Source: an uncultured Mycoplasmatota bacterium (GTDB lineage: Bacteria; Bacillota_I; Bacilli_A; RF39; UBA660). From it: DNA of 32,066 nucleotides. Under the pieces are notes generated by a model. That model saw only the letters and a list, made by a program, of their open reading frames with translations, was not told the DNA's origin and made no database searches. A program made the translations under genes and the position numbers. Shown piece after piece: positions 15,124 to 22,171 of the stretch. The DNA is taken from positions 1 to 32,066 of the forward strand of contig CAMBYP010000009.1 of NCBI GenBank assembly GCA_945872435.1, in the 5' to 3' direction. The first letter of the stretch is position 1. Each line of letters begins with the position of its first letter.

Positions 15124-15873
15124 ATGAATAAAGAATATACTTACATAGATGGAAAAGTAATAATTAGTGATGAAAATGGCAAAAAAACTCCCGTTGATTA
15201 TTATGATAATTTAGATGAAATTTTAATTCAGGAAAATTTAATTGAAACTATTGAAAATAAGATTTCACTTTTAGAAAAAGAAAGTAATGCTTATAAAAAA
15301 TATAACGCAAAACATTATATTCCTTTTTTTCTATTAATGGGTTTAATGACAATAGTTGGAGTACCAGTACTATTTTCTCATTGTGTAGAAAATCCAACAG
15401 GATATATTAGTACATCAATTGGTGAAGTGAATCAAAATTTATTCATTTTCACTGCATTTTCGGCCATAACTTTGCCGTTTACAGGGTTTATGGAACTTGA
15501 TAGGTATACAAAATATAAAGATTGTTTAAAAAGAGAAAAAGGAATAAATAGTGAACTTGAATTTTTAAAACAACAAATTATTGTAGAAAAAGAAAGATTA
15601 GTTGAGTTGAAAAGTAAAAAGACGAGAACGAATGAAAATCAAGACTTCAGAGTTGTGAAAGTAAATGATTTAGAAATATTGAAAATATTTAAAAGTTGGT
15701 TAAATTTATATTACGATTTAGGATATAATGGAGAAAAATATTATAAATATTATCAACAAGGGAAATTAGATGCTAAATTAGGAAAACATTATACTGATTT
15801 CGGAATTGAGATTGCAAAGGAATATTTAGAAGAAAAAGGTCCTACATTAGTTAAAAGAAGAAAGAACAAATAA
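15124..15873 (+). CDS. hypothetical two-TM coiled-coil membrane protein
   Basis: Unrecognised 249-aa protein. A short beta-like N-terminus (YTYIDGKVIISDENGKK) leads to a coiled coil (about residues 38-58). Two membrane helices follow (about 64-84, IPFFLLMGLMTIVGVPVLFS, and about 106-125), then a second coiled coil rich in Lys and Glu (about 132-170). The C-terminal part ends in basic residues (VKRRKNK). The layout resembles the protein at 13028, though I cannot align them confidently by eye. The ribosome binding site is weak (GAGG). Function unknown. Confidence 0.75.
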   Translation: MNKEYTYIDGKVIISDENGKKTPVDYYDNLDEILIQENLIETIENKISLLEKESNAYKKYNAKHYIPFFLLMGLMTIVGVPVLFSHCVENPTGYISTSIGEVNQNLFIFTAFSAITLPFTGFMELDRYTKYKDCLKREKGINSELEFLKQQIIVEKERLVELKSKKTRTNENQDFRVVKVNDLEILKIFKSWLNLYYDLGYNGEKYYKYYQQGKLDAKLGKHYTDFGIEIAKEYLEEKGPTLVKRRKNK

Positions 15874-15879
15874 AATTGT

Positions 15880-16050
15880 GGAACGGTCACTCATTTATGA
15901 GTGGAAGTGATGATAGACTTTTTCTTTCATTTTCATTATGCAGCTTTGAAAATAAATATAATTTTGCTTGGCTTTATGCCTCGTTAAAATTATGTTTATA
16001 ATGGAAATATAGTCTTTAAAGTCGAGCATTTGAAACTTGCTCGATTTTTC
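15880..16050 (+). ncRNA. candidate structured non-coding RNA (unassigned)
   Basis: The gap between 15874 and 16216 has no gene but contains ordered hairpins. CACTCA/TGAGTG lies at 15888-15903. A long arm follows in which ATAAA and ATAATTTT (15952-15965) pair with AAAATTAT and TTTAT (15986-15999) around an inner GGC/GCC helix. The five-base pair AGACT/AGTCT (15915/16011) encloses that arm. A clean terminator ends the series. No dedicated promoter is convincing, so it could be the 3' UTR of the preceding gene. I do not recognise the family. Confidence 0.45.
16022..16049 (+). terminator. terminator ending the candidate RNA
   Basis: TCGAGCA pairs with TGCTCGA around a 9-nt loop, followed by TTTTT. 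Confidence 0.82.
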
Positions 16051-16148
16051 TATATGTCAATATCTCTATCAGCATAATCTTTGGAATATAAATAATTCTT
16101 TACTTTCTATTGCTAACATATATAATTACCCGCACTTTCTTAAATAAC

Positions 16149-16172
16149 AAAAAAACTAACATTTCTGTTAGT
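16149..16172 (-). terminator. terminator of reverse-strand tRNA-Leu
   Basis: On the reverse strand ACTAACA-GAAA-TGTTAGT is followed by T's. Confidence 0.75.
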
Positions 16173-16216
16173 AATTTATTACTCTCAAACTATAAAAGTT
16201 CGAGTAACAATCAATT

Positions 16217-16302
16217 TGGTGCAGAAGATGGGACTTGAACCCACACGGATAATATCCACAAGCCCCTCAAGCCTGCGTGTCTACCAATTCCACCACTCCT
16301 GC
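16217..16302 (-). tRNA. tRNA-Leu (anticodon GAG)
   Basis: On the reverse strand the acceptor GCAGGAG pairs with CTTCTGC, followed by A and an encoded CCA. The anticodon stem CAGGC/GCTTG holds loop TTGAGGG, giving anticodon GAG for CUC/CUU. A long variable arm and the T-loop GGTTCAAGTCC confirm a class II Leu tRNA of 86 nt. Confidence 0.95.
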
Positions 16303-16310
16303 ATAATGGT

Positions 16311-16319
16311 ATTATATCA
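16311..16319 (-). promoter_or_regulatory. extended -10 for tRNA-Leu(GAG)
   Basis: TGATATAAT on the reverse strand, 8 nt upstream of the tRNA. Confidence 0.6.
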
Positions 16320-16366
16320 TATTCTGTAGTTTTTTAAATTCTTTTCTTTTCACAATAGACAATTCG

Positions 16367-16375
16367 TGATATAAT
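16367..16375 (+). promoter_or_regulatory. extended -10 for tRNA-Gln and probably gltX
   Basis: TGATATAAT 11 nt upstream of tRNA-Gln, with TTTTCA in the -35 region. Confidence 0.6.
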
Positions 16376-16386
16376 GTACTTGTAAT

Positions 16387-16462
16387 TGCCCCATAGCCAA
16401 GCGGTAAGGCATCGGACTCTGACTCCGACATTTCGTTAGTTCGAATCTAACTGGGGCAGCCA
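16387..16462 (+). tRNA. tRNA-Gln (anticodon CUG)
   Basis: The acceptor TGCCCCA pairs with TGGGGCA, then G and an encoded CCA. Anticodon stem TCGGA/TCCGA holds loop CTCTGAC, giving CUG for codon CAG. The T-loop GTTCGAATC is normal. Confidence 0.93.
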
Positions 16463-16472
16463 AAAGATAATC

Positions 16473-16494
16473 GCAACGTTATGTTGCTTTTTTT
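16473..16494 (+). terminator. terminator between tRNA-Gln and gltX
   Basis: GCAAC-GTTAT-GTTGC followed by seven T's. It ends 15 nt before the gltX ATG, leaving no room for another promoter. Confidence 0.82.
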
Positions 16495-16509
16495 ATAAAG
16501 GAGAATATT

Positions 16510-18156
16510 ATGGATTATAATAAATTGGCTAAAATTTTGTTTCCAAATTTAAAACACACTAGAAAGTATTATGAACAAAAATATCCCAAGAGAGTTTTAA
16601 ATGAAAAACAAATTGTTACTCGTTTTGCACCAAGTCCTACTGGATTTATTCATATGGGAAGTTTGTATGCCAGTTTTGTTTCTTATATTTTTGCAAAACA
16701 AACAGATGGTATTTTTTATCTTAGAATAGAAGATACTGATCAAAAAAGAAAAGTAGAACATGGTATTGAAAAAATGATTGATGATTTAAAAAAAGAAGAT
16801 ATCATTTTTGATGAAGGACCTACAGTAGGTGGTATTTATGGCCCTTATATTCAATCTGAACGAAAAGAAATATATGATGCTTTTGTATATGATTTGATTC
16901 AAAAAGGATATGCATATCCAGCTTTCGAATCAAAGGAAGAATTAGATGAAATACGAAAGTTACAAGAAAAAGAAAAACAACGAATTGGGTATTATGGTAA
17001 ATATGCAAAAAGTAGAAATCGTTCATTAGAAGAAATAGAAAAATTGATAGAACATGGAATTCCTTATGTTATTCGTCTTTGTGCACCAGATCATTTTGAA
17101 GATAAATTTGAATTTAAAGATTGTGTGAAAGGGAAAATTTTATTACCAGCTAATGATATGGACATTGTAATTCAAAAACAAGATGGACTTCCTACTTATC
17201 ATTTTGCACATGTAGTGGATGATTATTTAATGAATACAACACACGTGGTTAGAGGTGATGAATGGTTATCTAGTGTTCCAGTTCATTTACAGTTATTTCG
17301 TTTATTGGGAGTAAAAGCTCCTAAATATTCTCATATTGCACCACTTACTAAAAAAGACGGAGAAAGTATTAGAAAATTATCAAAACGATATGATAAAGAA
17401 TGTTCTATGCAGTTTTATCAAGAAGAAGGAGTTCCAACCAATGCTATAAAACTTTATTTAGCAACTTTATTAAACGCATCTTTTGAAGAATATTATTTAT
17501 CAAATAAAGAAGCTACTATTTCTAATTTTCATTTTGAATGGAAAAAGATGAGTGTTGGAGGAAGTTTATTTGATTATACGAAATTATTATTTCTTTCCAA
17601 AATTTATTTGAGTCGTTTAACTGCATTAGAATTATATGAAGAAATGTTACCATATTATCATACTTATGATAAAGCATTTTATGAGTTAATTGTAAGAGAA
17701 AAAGAATATACAATTAAAATATTAAATGTTGAACGAACAGGAAAAAAACCGAGAAAAGATTTTGCTACTTATCAGGATATTAAAAAACATATTTGGTATA
17801 TGTATGATTTTTATTATGATACATATGAAAATAGTTATATGAAAAAAGATTATAATTTGACATTAGTTACAAAATATTTTGAAACAGTTTATAAAGAAAA
17901 TGATGATAAAGATACATGGTATATGAATTTAAAAGAGTTTATTGGACAATATGGATATGCAAAAACAGTAAAAGAATATTCACAAAATCCAGAACAATAT
18001 ATTGGTCATGTTGGAACCTTTTGTGAAATGATTCGTGTTTTTCTTTTCTGCAGTCTAGAAACTCCGGATATTTATGAGTTATTACAAATTTTAACAAAGG
18101 AAAAAATCATAAAGCGTTTATCCTTGATTAGACAAAAACATTCATTTATGATATGA
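16510..18156 (+). CDS. gltX: glutamyl-tRNA synthetase, long form
   Basis: Class I synthetase of 548 aa, longer than the usual 480-490. An extra N-terminal segment of about 37 residues (MDYNKLAKILFPNLKHTRKYY) precedes RFAPSPTGFIHMG, the HIGH-type motif. The catalytic core continues with LRIEDTDQKRKVEHG, DGLPTYHFAHVVDDYLM and THVVRGDEWL, and the KMSKS-type loop is RKLSKR. The C-terminal anticodon-binding region is helical. This long type is found in clostridial and some bacilli genomes. Without GlnRS it would charge both tRNA-Glu and tRNA-Gln, the latter corrected by GatCAB; that is inference. It sits directly behind tRNA-Gln(CUG) with AAAGGAG as ribosome binding site. Confidence 0.94.
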   Translation: MDYNKLAKILFPNLKHTRKYYEQKYPKRVLNEKQIVTRFAPSPTGFIHMGSLYASFVSYIFAKQTDGIFYLRIEDTDQKRKVEHGIEKMIDDLKKEDIIFDEGPTVGGIYGPYIQSERKEIYDAFVYDLIQKGYAYPAFESKEELDEIRKLQEKEKQRIGYYGKYAKSRNRSLEEIEKLIEHGIPYVIRLCAPDHFEDKFEFKDCVKGKILLPANDMDIVIQKQDGLPTYHFAHVVDDYLMNTTHVVRGDEWLSSVPVHLQLFRLLGVKAPKYSHIAPLTKKDGESIRKLSKRYDKECSMQFYQEEGVPTNAIKLYLATLLNASFEEYYLSNKEATISNFHFEWKKMSVGGSLFDYTKLLFLSKIYLSRLTALELYEEMLPYYHTYDKAFYELIVREKEYTIKILNVERTGKKPRKDFATYQDIKKHIWYMYDFYYDTYENSYMKKDYNLTLVTKYFETVYKENDDKDTWYMNLKEFIGQYGYAKTVKEYSQNPEQYIGHVGTFCEMIRVFLFCSLETPDIYELLQILTKEKIIKRLSLIRQKHSFMI

Positions 18157-18183
18157 TAATACGCACAAAGAGGAAGTGAAACT

Positions 18184-18600
18184 ATGAAAAATGTAAAAAA
18201 AGCTACTGATGAAGTGAAAACTCAATCAAATAATCATTTAAAATATGTAGAACAAGCTAAGAAAAATGGAATGGATCGTGATACGATTATTACTTTAGCA
18301 GCTCGACAAGTATTTTATGTAGGATATTTAGATGGTGTTCATCAAATACAAAGTCCATATATGGAAATTCTTGATGAAGTGGGGGATTTTTACCATTTAG
18401 ATTTAACTTATCAAGATGATGAAGTGATTCGTTTTCATTATCGTTTAGGATATAATTATGCTTTAAATCATAAACAAAACGGAACTATTGAATATAATTA
18501 TCAAGATATATTAAAAAATTTAGAAGAGACTGAGATTCCTCATCAAACTATGATGAAAATATTATATACATATCCTGATTTTGATATGAAACATTATTGA
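18184..18600 (+). CDS. hypothetical protein downstream of gltX
   Basis: Unrecognised 138-aa soluble protein, helical, with no signal peptide or metal motif. Distinctive stretches are RDTIITLAARQVFYVGYLDGVHQIQ and RFHYRLGYNYALNHKQNG. AGAGGAAGTG precedes its ATG. It is 27 nt after gltX with no terminator between, so it should be co-transcribed with gltX. A strong terminator follows. Function unknown. Confidence 0.78.
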   Translation: MKNVKKATDEVKTQSNNHLKYVEQAKKNGMDRDTIITLAARQVFYVGYLDGVHQIQSPYMEILDEVGDFYHLDLTYQDDEVIRFHYRLGYNYALNHKQNGTIEYNYQDILKNLEETEIPHQTMMKILYTYPDFDMKHY

Positions 18601-18601
18601 T

Positions 18602-18630
18602 AAAAGAATCATTATCTTGATTCTTTTTTT
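18602..18630 (+). terminator. terminator of the gltX operon
   Basis: AAAGAATCA pairs with TGATTCTTT around TTATCT, then T's. Confidence 0.88.
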
Positions 18631-18631
18631 G

Positions 18632-18660
18632 TTGCATAAATAAAAGAACTGTGTTAAACT
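18632..18660 (+). promoter_or_regulatory. tRNA-Glu promoter
   Basis: TTGCAT, 17 nt, TAAACT, beginning right after the terminator T-run. Confidence 0.62.
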
Positions 18661-18678
18661 AATATTGTTATTCCAAAT

Positions 18679-18755
18679 GACCCGTTGGTGAAGTGGTTGA
18701 ACACGCCACCCTCTCAAGGTGGTATTCATGGGTTCGAAACCCATACGGGTTACCA
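18679..18755 (+). tRNA. tRNA-Glu (anticodon CUC)
   Basis: The acceptor GACCCGT pairs with ACGGGTT, then A and an encoded CCA. Anticodon stem CCACC/GGTGG holds loop CTCTCAA, giving CUC for codon GAG. The D-arm GTTGGTGAAGTGGTT is the typical Glu form. Confidence 0.92.
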
Positions 18756-18765
18756 TGTATTGACA

Positions 18766-18788
18766 GGATAGCGTTTGCTATTCTTTTT
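18766..18788 (+). terminator. terminator after tRNA-Glu
   Basis: GGATAGC pairs with GCTATTC (one G-U) around GTTT, followed by TTTTT. Confidence 0.8.
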
Positions 18789-18826
18789 ATATATTAAAAT
18801 ATAATTTTCATATTTTATTTTTGACT

Positions 18827-18835
18827 TGGTATAAT
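18827..18835 (+). promoter_or_regulatory. extended -10 promoter of alr
   Basis: TGGTATAAT, 17 nt before the alr ATG. Confidence 0.6.
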
Positions 18836-18852
18836 GTTTATGAGGCGATGAT

Positions 18853-19923
18853 ATGAACTATCGAAAGACATATGTAAAAATTAATTTGCAACATATTGAG
18901 AATAATGTGAAGTTGTTGATTCAAAAAAATGCAGGTTATCAATATTATTTTGGTGTTGTGAAAGCAGATTGTTATGGCCACTATGGTCCTAAGCCAATCC
19001 AGGCAATGATTGATGGGGGATGTAATTATTTAGCGGTTTCATCACTTGATGAAGCAATTGCGGTACGAAAATTCTTTGAAGAGATACCTATTTTGTGTTT
19101 GGAACCAATTGCAGTAGAAAATTTAAAAGTTGCCAGTCAATATCATATTACAATTACTGTTGGTAGTATGAATTATTTAAAGGAATTAGAAAATGTAGAT
19201 GATTATTTAACAGTTCATATCAAAGTAAATACAGGTATGAATCGTTTAGGATTTTCGCATAGAGAAGAAATTACAAAAGCTTATTATCGATTAATACAGA
19301 AGAAAAATATAAAATTAGAAGGAATATATACTCATATTTATGATGCAAGTGATGAAGAAAGAACAAACAGACAATTTGAATTGTTTCAAAAATTTACTGC
19401 TTCTATTCCTTTAAAAAATATTCCAATTGTGCATTTAACTGCCAGTGATGCTACTACATTATATCCTAAGTTATCTTTTGCAAATGGATGTCGTTTCGGT
19501 ATTAGTATGTATGGTTTTACTCTAGATCAACATTTAAAGTTACAATCAACATTTCAAGTAGTCAGTGAAGTGATTCAAATTCAAACTTTACAAAAGGGTG
19601 ATTGTGTAGGTTATGATGGAATATATCAGGCGACTACAAATGGTGAAAGAATTGCTGTTGTATCAATCGGATATGCAGATGGTATTGTAAGATCTAATAC
19701 CGGAAGATATGTTTATATTCATAATAAAAAATACCCAATTGTAGGAAATATTTGTATGGATATGTTATTTGTTAAAGTTGATGAATCTGTTGTTGAACAT
19801 GATGAAGTGATTGTTATAAAAGATGTAGAACATATTTATGAAATTGCTAAATTTTTAAATACAATTTGTCACGAAGTTATGTGTAATATAAGTAAAAGAG
19901 TTCCACGTTTGTATAAGGAGTAG
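18853..19923 (+). CDS. alr: alanine racemase
   Basis: PLP enzyme interconverting L- and D-alanine, supplying D-Ala for peptidoglycan. GVVKADCYGHY carries the PLP lysine (residue 37). VHIKVNTGMNRLGF, RFGISMYGF and VGYDGIYQA (with the catalytic Tyr of the second half), then AVVSIGYADGI and GNICMDMLFVKV, complete the signature. The length of 356 aa is slightly short but complete. GGCGATG gives a modest ribosome binding site. The next gene starts 5 nt downstream, so the two are coupled. It supports a walled bacterium. Confidence 0.96.
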   Translation: MNYRKTYVKINLQHIENNVKLLIQKNAGYQYYFGVVKADCYGHYGPKPIQAMIDGGCNYLAVSSLDEAIAVRKFFEEIPILCLEPIAVENLKVASQYHITITVGSMNYLKELENVDDYLTVHIKVNTGMNRLGFSHREEITKAYYRLIQKKNIKLEGIYTHIYDASDEERTNRQFELFQKFTASIPLKNIPIVHLTASDATTLYPKLSFANGCRFGISMYGFTLDQHLKLQSTFQVVSEVIQIQTLQKGDCVGYDGIYQATTNGERIAVVSIGYADGIVRSNTGRYVYIHNKKYPIVGNICMDMLFVKVDESVVEHDEVIVIKDVEHIYEIAKFLNTICHEVMCNISKRVPRLYKE

Positions 19924-19928
19924 TAAGT

Positions 19929-20504
19929 ATGAAGATAAAAGAACAATGGAAAATATTTAGTGAGTTTATGGAACAATCTGAAGGATATTATAATAAAAGC
20001 TATATTGCACCAGTATTGATTCCAGAACGAGGTTTTATCATATTTGATGGTCAAGAAAAGCCTAACTTTTTTACAGAAGAGTATCATTGTGATAATGTTA
20101 GAAAAGAAATAAAAAAAGTATATCCAGAAGAATTTAGTGATATAGAGAAAAAATGTGGGAATGATATAAATCAATATGGGTATTATTTAATGAGTAAGAA
20201 TGCAGTCATGTTTTTAAACCATTCTTTTGTTTCATTAAATGAATATCAACAATCACCATCATTGATTTTTCAATCTAAAGGTATTTTGTATATTCCTGGT
20301 TCCATTTCTAATTTAACAGCTTCTCAAGCAAATTGGTTAGTGAAATTTTTATATGATTTTGAGCGTATGGATCAATTATATATTGAATTAGCATATATTG
20401 ATCAAAAAAAGGGAAAATGGATTTATGAAGATATTTCTTTAAATTACTTACGTGAACAATTAAATGATCATTTGTATCATCATATGAGTCAAGTAAAAAA
20501 ATAA
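19929..20504 (+). CDS. hypothetical protein downstream of alr
   Basis: Unrecognised 191-aa soluble protein with no signal peptide and no recognised motif. Beta-like stretches such as RGFIIFDG, LIFQSKGILYIPG and LYIELAYIDQKKGKWIYEDIS are visible, as is ASQANWLVKFLYDFERM. AAGGAG lies well placed before its ATG. It is 5 nt after alr, so it is translated from the same transcript. Function unknown. Confidence 0.76.
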   Translation: MKIKEQWKIFSEFMEQSEGYYNKSYIAPVLIPERGFIIFDGQEKPNFFTEEYHCDNVRKEIKKVYPEEFSDIEKKCGNDINQYGYYLMSKNAVMFLNHSFVSLNEYQQSPSLIFQSKGILYIPGSISNLTASQANWLVKFLYDFERMDQLYIELAYIDQKKGKWIYEDISLNYLREQLNDHLYHHMSQVKK

Positions 20505-20530
20505 AAATGTACTGAAATAGTACGTTTTTT
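20501..20530. terminator. bidirectional terminator between the alr operon and reverse tRNAs
   Basis: GTACT-GAAAT-AGTAC with A's upstream and T's downstream. It serves the alr operon on the plus strand and the tRNA pair on the minus strand. Confidence 0.83.
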
Positions 20531-20548
20531 ATTTGAAAAACATAATTA

Positions 20549-20634
20549 TGGTGCAAAAGATGGGACTTGAACCCACACAGATGAAATCTACAAGCGCCTG
20601 AAGCTTGCGCGTCTACCAATTCCGCCACTTTTGC
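20549..20634 (-). tRNA. tRNA-Leu (anticodon CAG)
   Basis: On the reverse strand the acceptor GCAAAAG pairs with CTTTTGC, then A and CCA. Anticodon stem CAAGC/GCTTG holds loop TTCAGGC, giving CAG for codon CUG. The long variable arm and T-loop are shared with the Leu(GAG) gene at 16217. Confidence 0.95.
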
Positions 20635-20642
20635 AAATATAT

Positions 20643-20665
20643 AAAAAACCACACATGAAAGTGTG
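20643..20665 (-). terminator. hairpin between tRNA-Thr and tRNA-Leu
   Basis: CACAC and GTGTG flank a 6-nt loop. T-rich tracts on both sides allow termination in either direction; on the tRNA strand it separates the two genes. Confidence 0.6.
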
Positions 20666-20678
20666 ATATTTTTTTTAA

Positions 20679-20754
20679 TGGTGCCGACTGAAGGACTTGA
20701 ACCTACGACCTACGCGTTACGAGTGCGTTGCTCTACCAACTGAGCTAAGTCGGC
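20679..20754 (-). tRNA. tRNA-Thr (anticodon CGU), two stem mismatches
   Basis: On the reverse strand the acceptor GCCGACT pairs with AGTCGGC, then A and CCA. Loop CTCGTAA gives anticodon CGU for codon ACG. The body matches typical Thr tRNAs. Two stem positions do not pair: A31-C39 at the bottom of the anticodon stem and U50-U64 in the T-stem. Confidence 0.9.
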
Positions 20755-20770
20755 AACTCTTACATGTTTC

Positions 20771-20799
20771 ATTATATCAAACAAAGAATGAAAAAACAA
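20771..20799 (-). promoter_or_regulatory. promoter of the reverse-strand tRNA pair
   Basis: On the reverse strand TTGTTT, 17 nt, TATAAT, 16 nt upstream of tRNA-Thr. Confidence 0.68.
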
Positions 20800-20830
20800 G
20801 AGTTTTAAATTAGAAATGAAATAAAAATTA

Positions 20831-20859
20831 TTTAGTTCTTTTTTAATTTATGATAAACT
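20831..20859 (+). promoter_or_regulatory. dnaB-dnaI promoter
   Basis: TTTAGT, 17 nt, TAAACT. A perfect palindrome ACTAGTACTAGT (20857-20868) follows at the expected start of transcription. Confidence 0.5.
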
Positions 20860-20877
20860 AGTACTAGTGGTGATATT

Positions 20878-22161
20878 ATGCAGAAAAAATCTTTGATGCC
20901 AGCTGATACTTATATTGTGACTTCTAAAACAATTTTAGCGAATGAAGATCATAAAATTTTGACTAGTTTATATCAACCAATCGTTGGTGCTATGTCTATT
21001 AGTCTATATTTTAGTTTATGGTCTTATTTAGATGGTAGTGAATGTCTTTCATTAGAATGGACCCATCATCAATTGATGGCTAATATGGGAACGAAATTAA
21101 CTGATATAGAAATGGCACGTAATAAATTGGAAGCAATTGGACTTTTAAAAACATATTTTAAAGAAGGGCCGATGAATCATTATATTTATCAATTGTATGC
21201 ACCACTTTCTAGTGCTGAATTTTTTCATAATCCTATTTTAAACACTACTTTACAGAATAATGTTGGGAAAAAAGAATATGAAAAACTATTAGAACGTTAT
21301 CAGTGTCCAAAATTGCCACTGCATGAATTTCAAGATATTACATGTAAATTTAGTGATGTTTTTGAAAGTATTTCTGCTTATCAAGTAAACGAAGATAATA
21401 ATTTAAAACAAAGAGTAAAAAGAGGAATTGAATTAACTTCAAAAATTGATTTAGAACATGTATTGTCTATGGTTCCAGAGGATTACTTACAACAATCTAG
21501 TATCACGCGTGATATGAAAGATTATATTTATAAATTATCTTTTATTTATGATTTTGATGATGAATCGTTACTTCGTATTTTAATGAATTCTATCAATGAA
21601 AAGAAAATGATTGATAAAGAGTTATTAAAAAATCAGGCGAGAAATTTTTATCGTTTTGAAAATCAAGGAAAAATGCCTACATTAGTTTATAAAAGTGAGC
21701 CAGAATTAAAAAGAATTAGTAATCATGCACCGATGACGAAAAAAGCAAAATTAATTTACCAATTTGAAACAACAACACCACATGATTTTTTGGCATTAAA
21801 ATATGGTGGAGTAGAACCAACGAAACAAGATTTGATGATTTTAGAGTATTTATTAGTAGAGTTGAAATTGAATCCTGGGGTTGTGAACGTTTTAATTGAC
21901 TATGTTTTAAAGATTAATCATAATAAATTAACAAGAGCATTTATTGAAACAATTGCTGGACAGTGGTGTCGTGAAAAAATTGAAACGGTAGAAGATGCAA
22001 TGAATCAATGTATTAATGAAAAAAAGAGAAAAGAAGCAACTCCAAAGATTATAAAGCAGTCTGTAAAAAAACCAAAATGGTTTGATGAAAACCCTAAAAT
22101 AGAACTTGCTACTCCAGAAGAAATGAAGGAAATGGATGAATTTTTAAAGCAATTTGAATAG
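20878..22161 (+). CDS. dnaB: replication initiation/membrane attachment protein DnaB (DnaD-like)
   Basis: 427-aa homologue of Firmicutes DnaB, which with DnaD and DnaI loads the replicative helicase at oriC and at stalled forks. An N-terminal winged-helix-like region (about residues 15-110: LTSLYQPIVGAMSISLYFSLWSYL) is followed by a helical DnaD/DnaB C-terminal domain. GGVEPTKQDLMILEYLLVELKLNPGVVNVLIDYVL is characteristic. A basic tail ends in KKPKWFDENP. The dnaI gene follows within 10 nt, as in Bacillus dnaB-dnaI. The start is preceded by GGTG and immediately follows the promoter. Confidence 0.88.
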   Translation: MQKKSLMPADTYIVTSKTILANEDHKILTSLYQPIVGAMSISLYFSLWSYLDGSECLSLEWTHHQLMANMGTKLTDIEMARNKLEAIGLLKTYFKEGPMNHYIYQLYAPLSSAEFFHNPILNTTLQNNVGKKEYEKLLERYQCPKLPLHEFQDITCKFSDVFESISAYQVNEDNNLKQRVKRGIELTSKIDLEHVLSMVPEDYLQQSSITRDMKDYIYKLSFIYDFDDESLLRILMNSINEKKMIDKELLKNQARNFYRFENQGKMPTLVYKSEPELKRISNHAPMTKKAKLIYQFETTTPHDFLALKYGGVEPTKQDLMILEYLLVELKLNPGVVNVLIDYVLKINHNKLTRAFIETIAGQWCREKIETVEDAMNQCINEKKRKEATPKIIKQSVKKPKWFDENPKIELATPEEMKEMDEFLKQFE

Positions 22162-22171
22162 AGGTGAAGAC

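Noticed and set aside
15958-16050. tracrRNA-like sequence (arm ending in a terminator)
   Set aside because: No CRISPR repeats, cas genes or matching anti-repeat in the window.
16470-16510. T-box leader for gltX
   Set aside because: Far too short and lacks the T-box core; only a simple terminator is present.
18562-18756. Reverse ORF beginning MVTRMGFEPMNTTLRGW
   Set aside because: It is the antisense of tRNA-Glu(CUC) plus a terminator; no ribosome binding site.
20308-20652. Reverse ORF with AELVDAQASGACRFHLCGFKSHL
   Set aside because: It is read through tRNA-Leu and into the antisense of the 191-aa gene; this peptide is a familiar artefact of translating tRNA genes.
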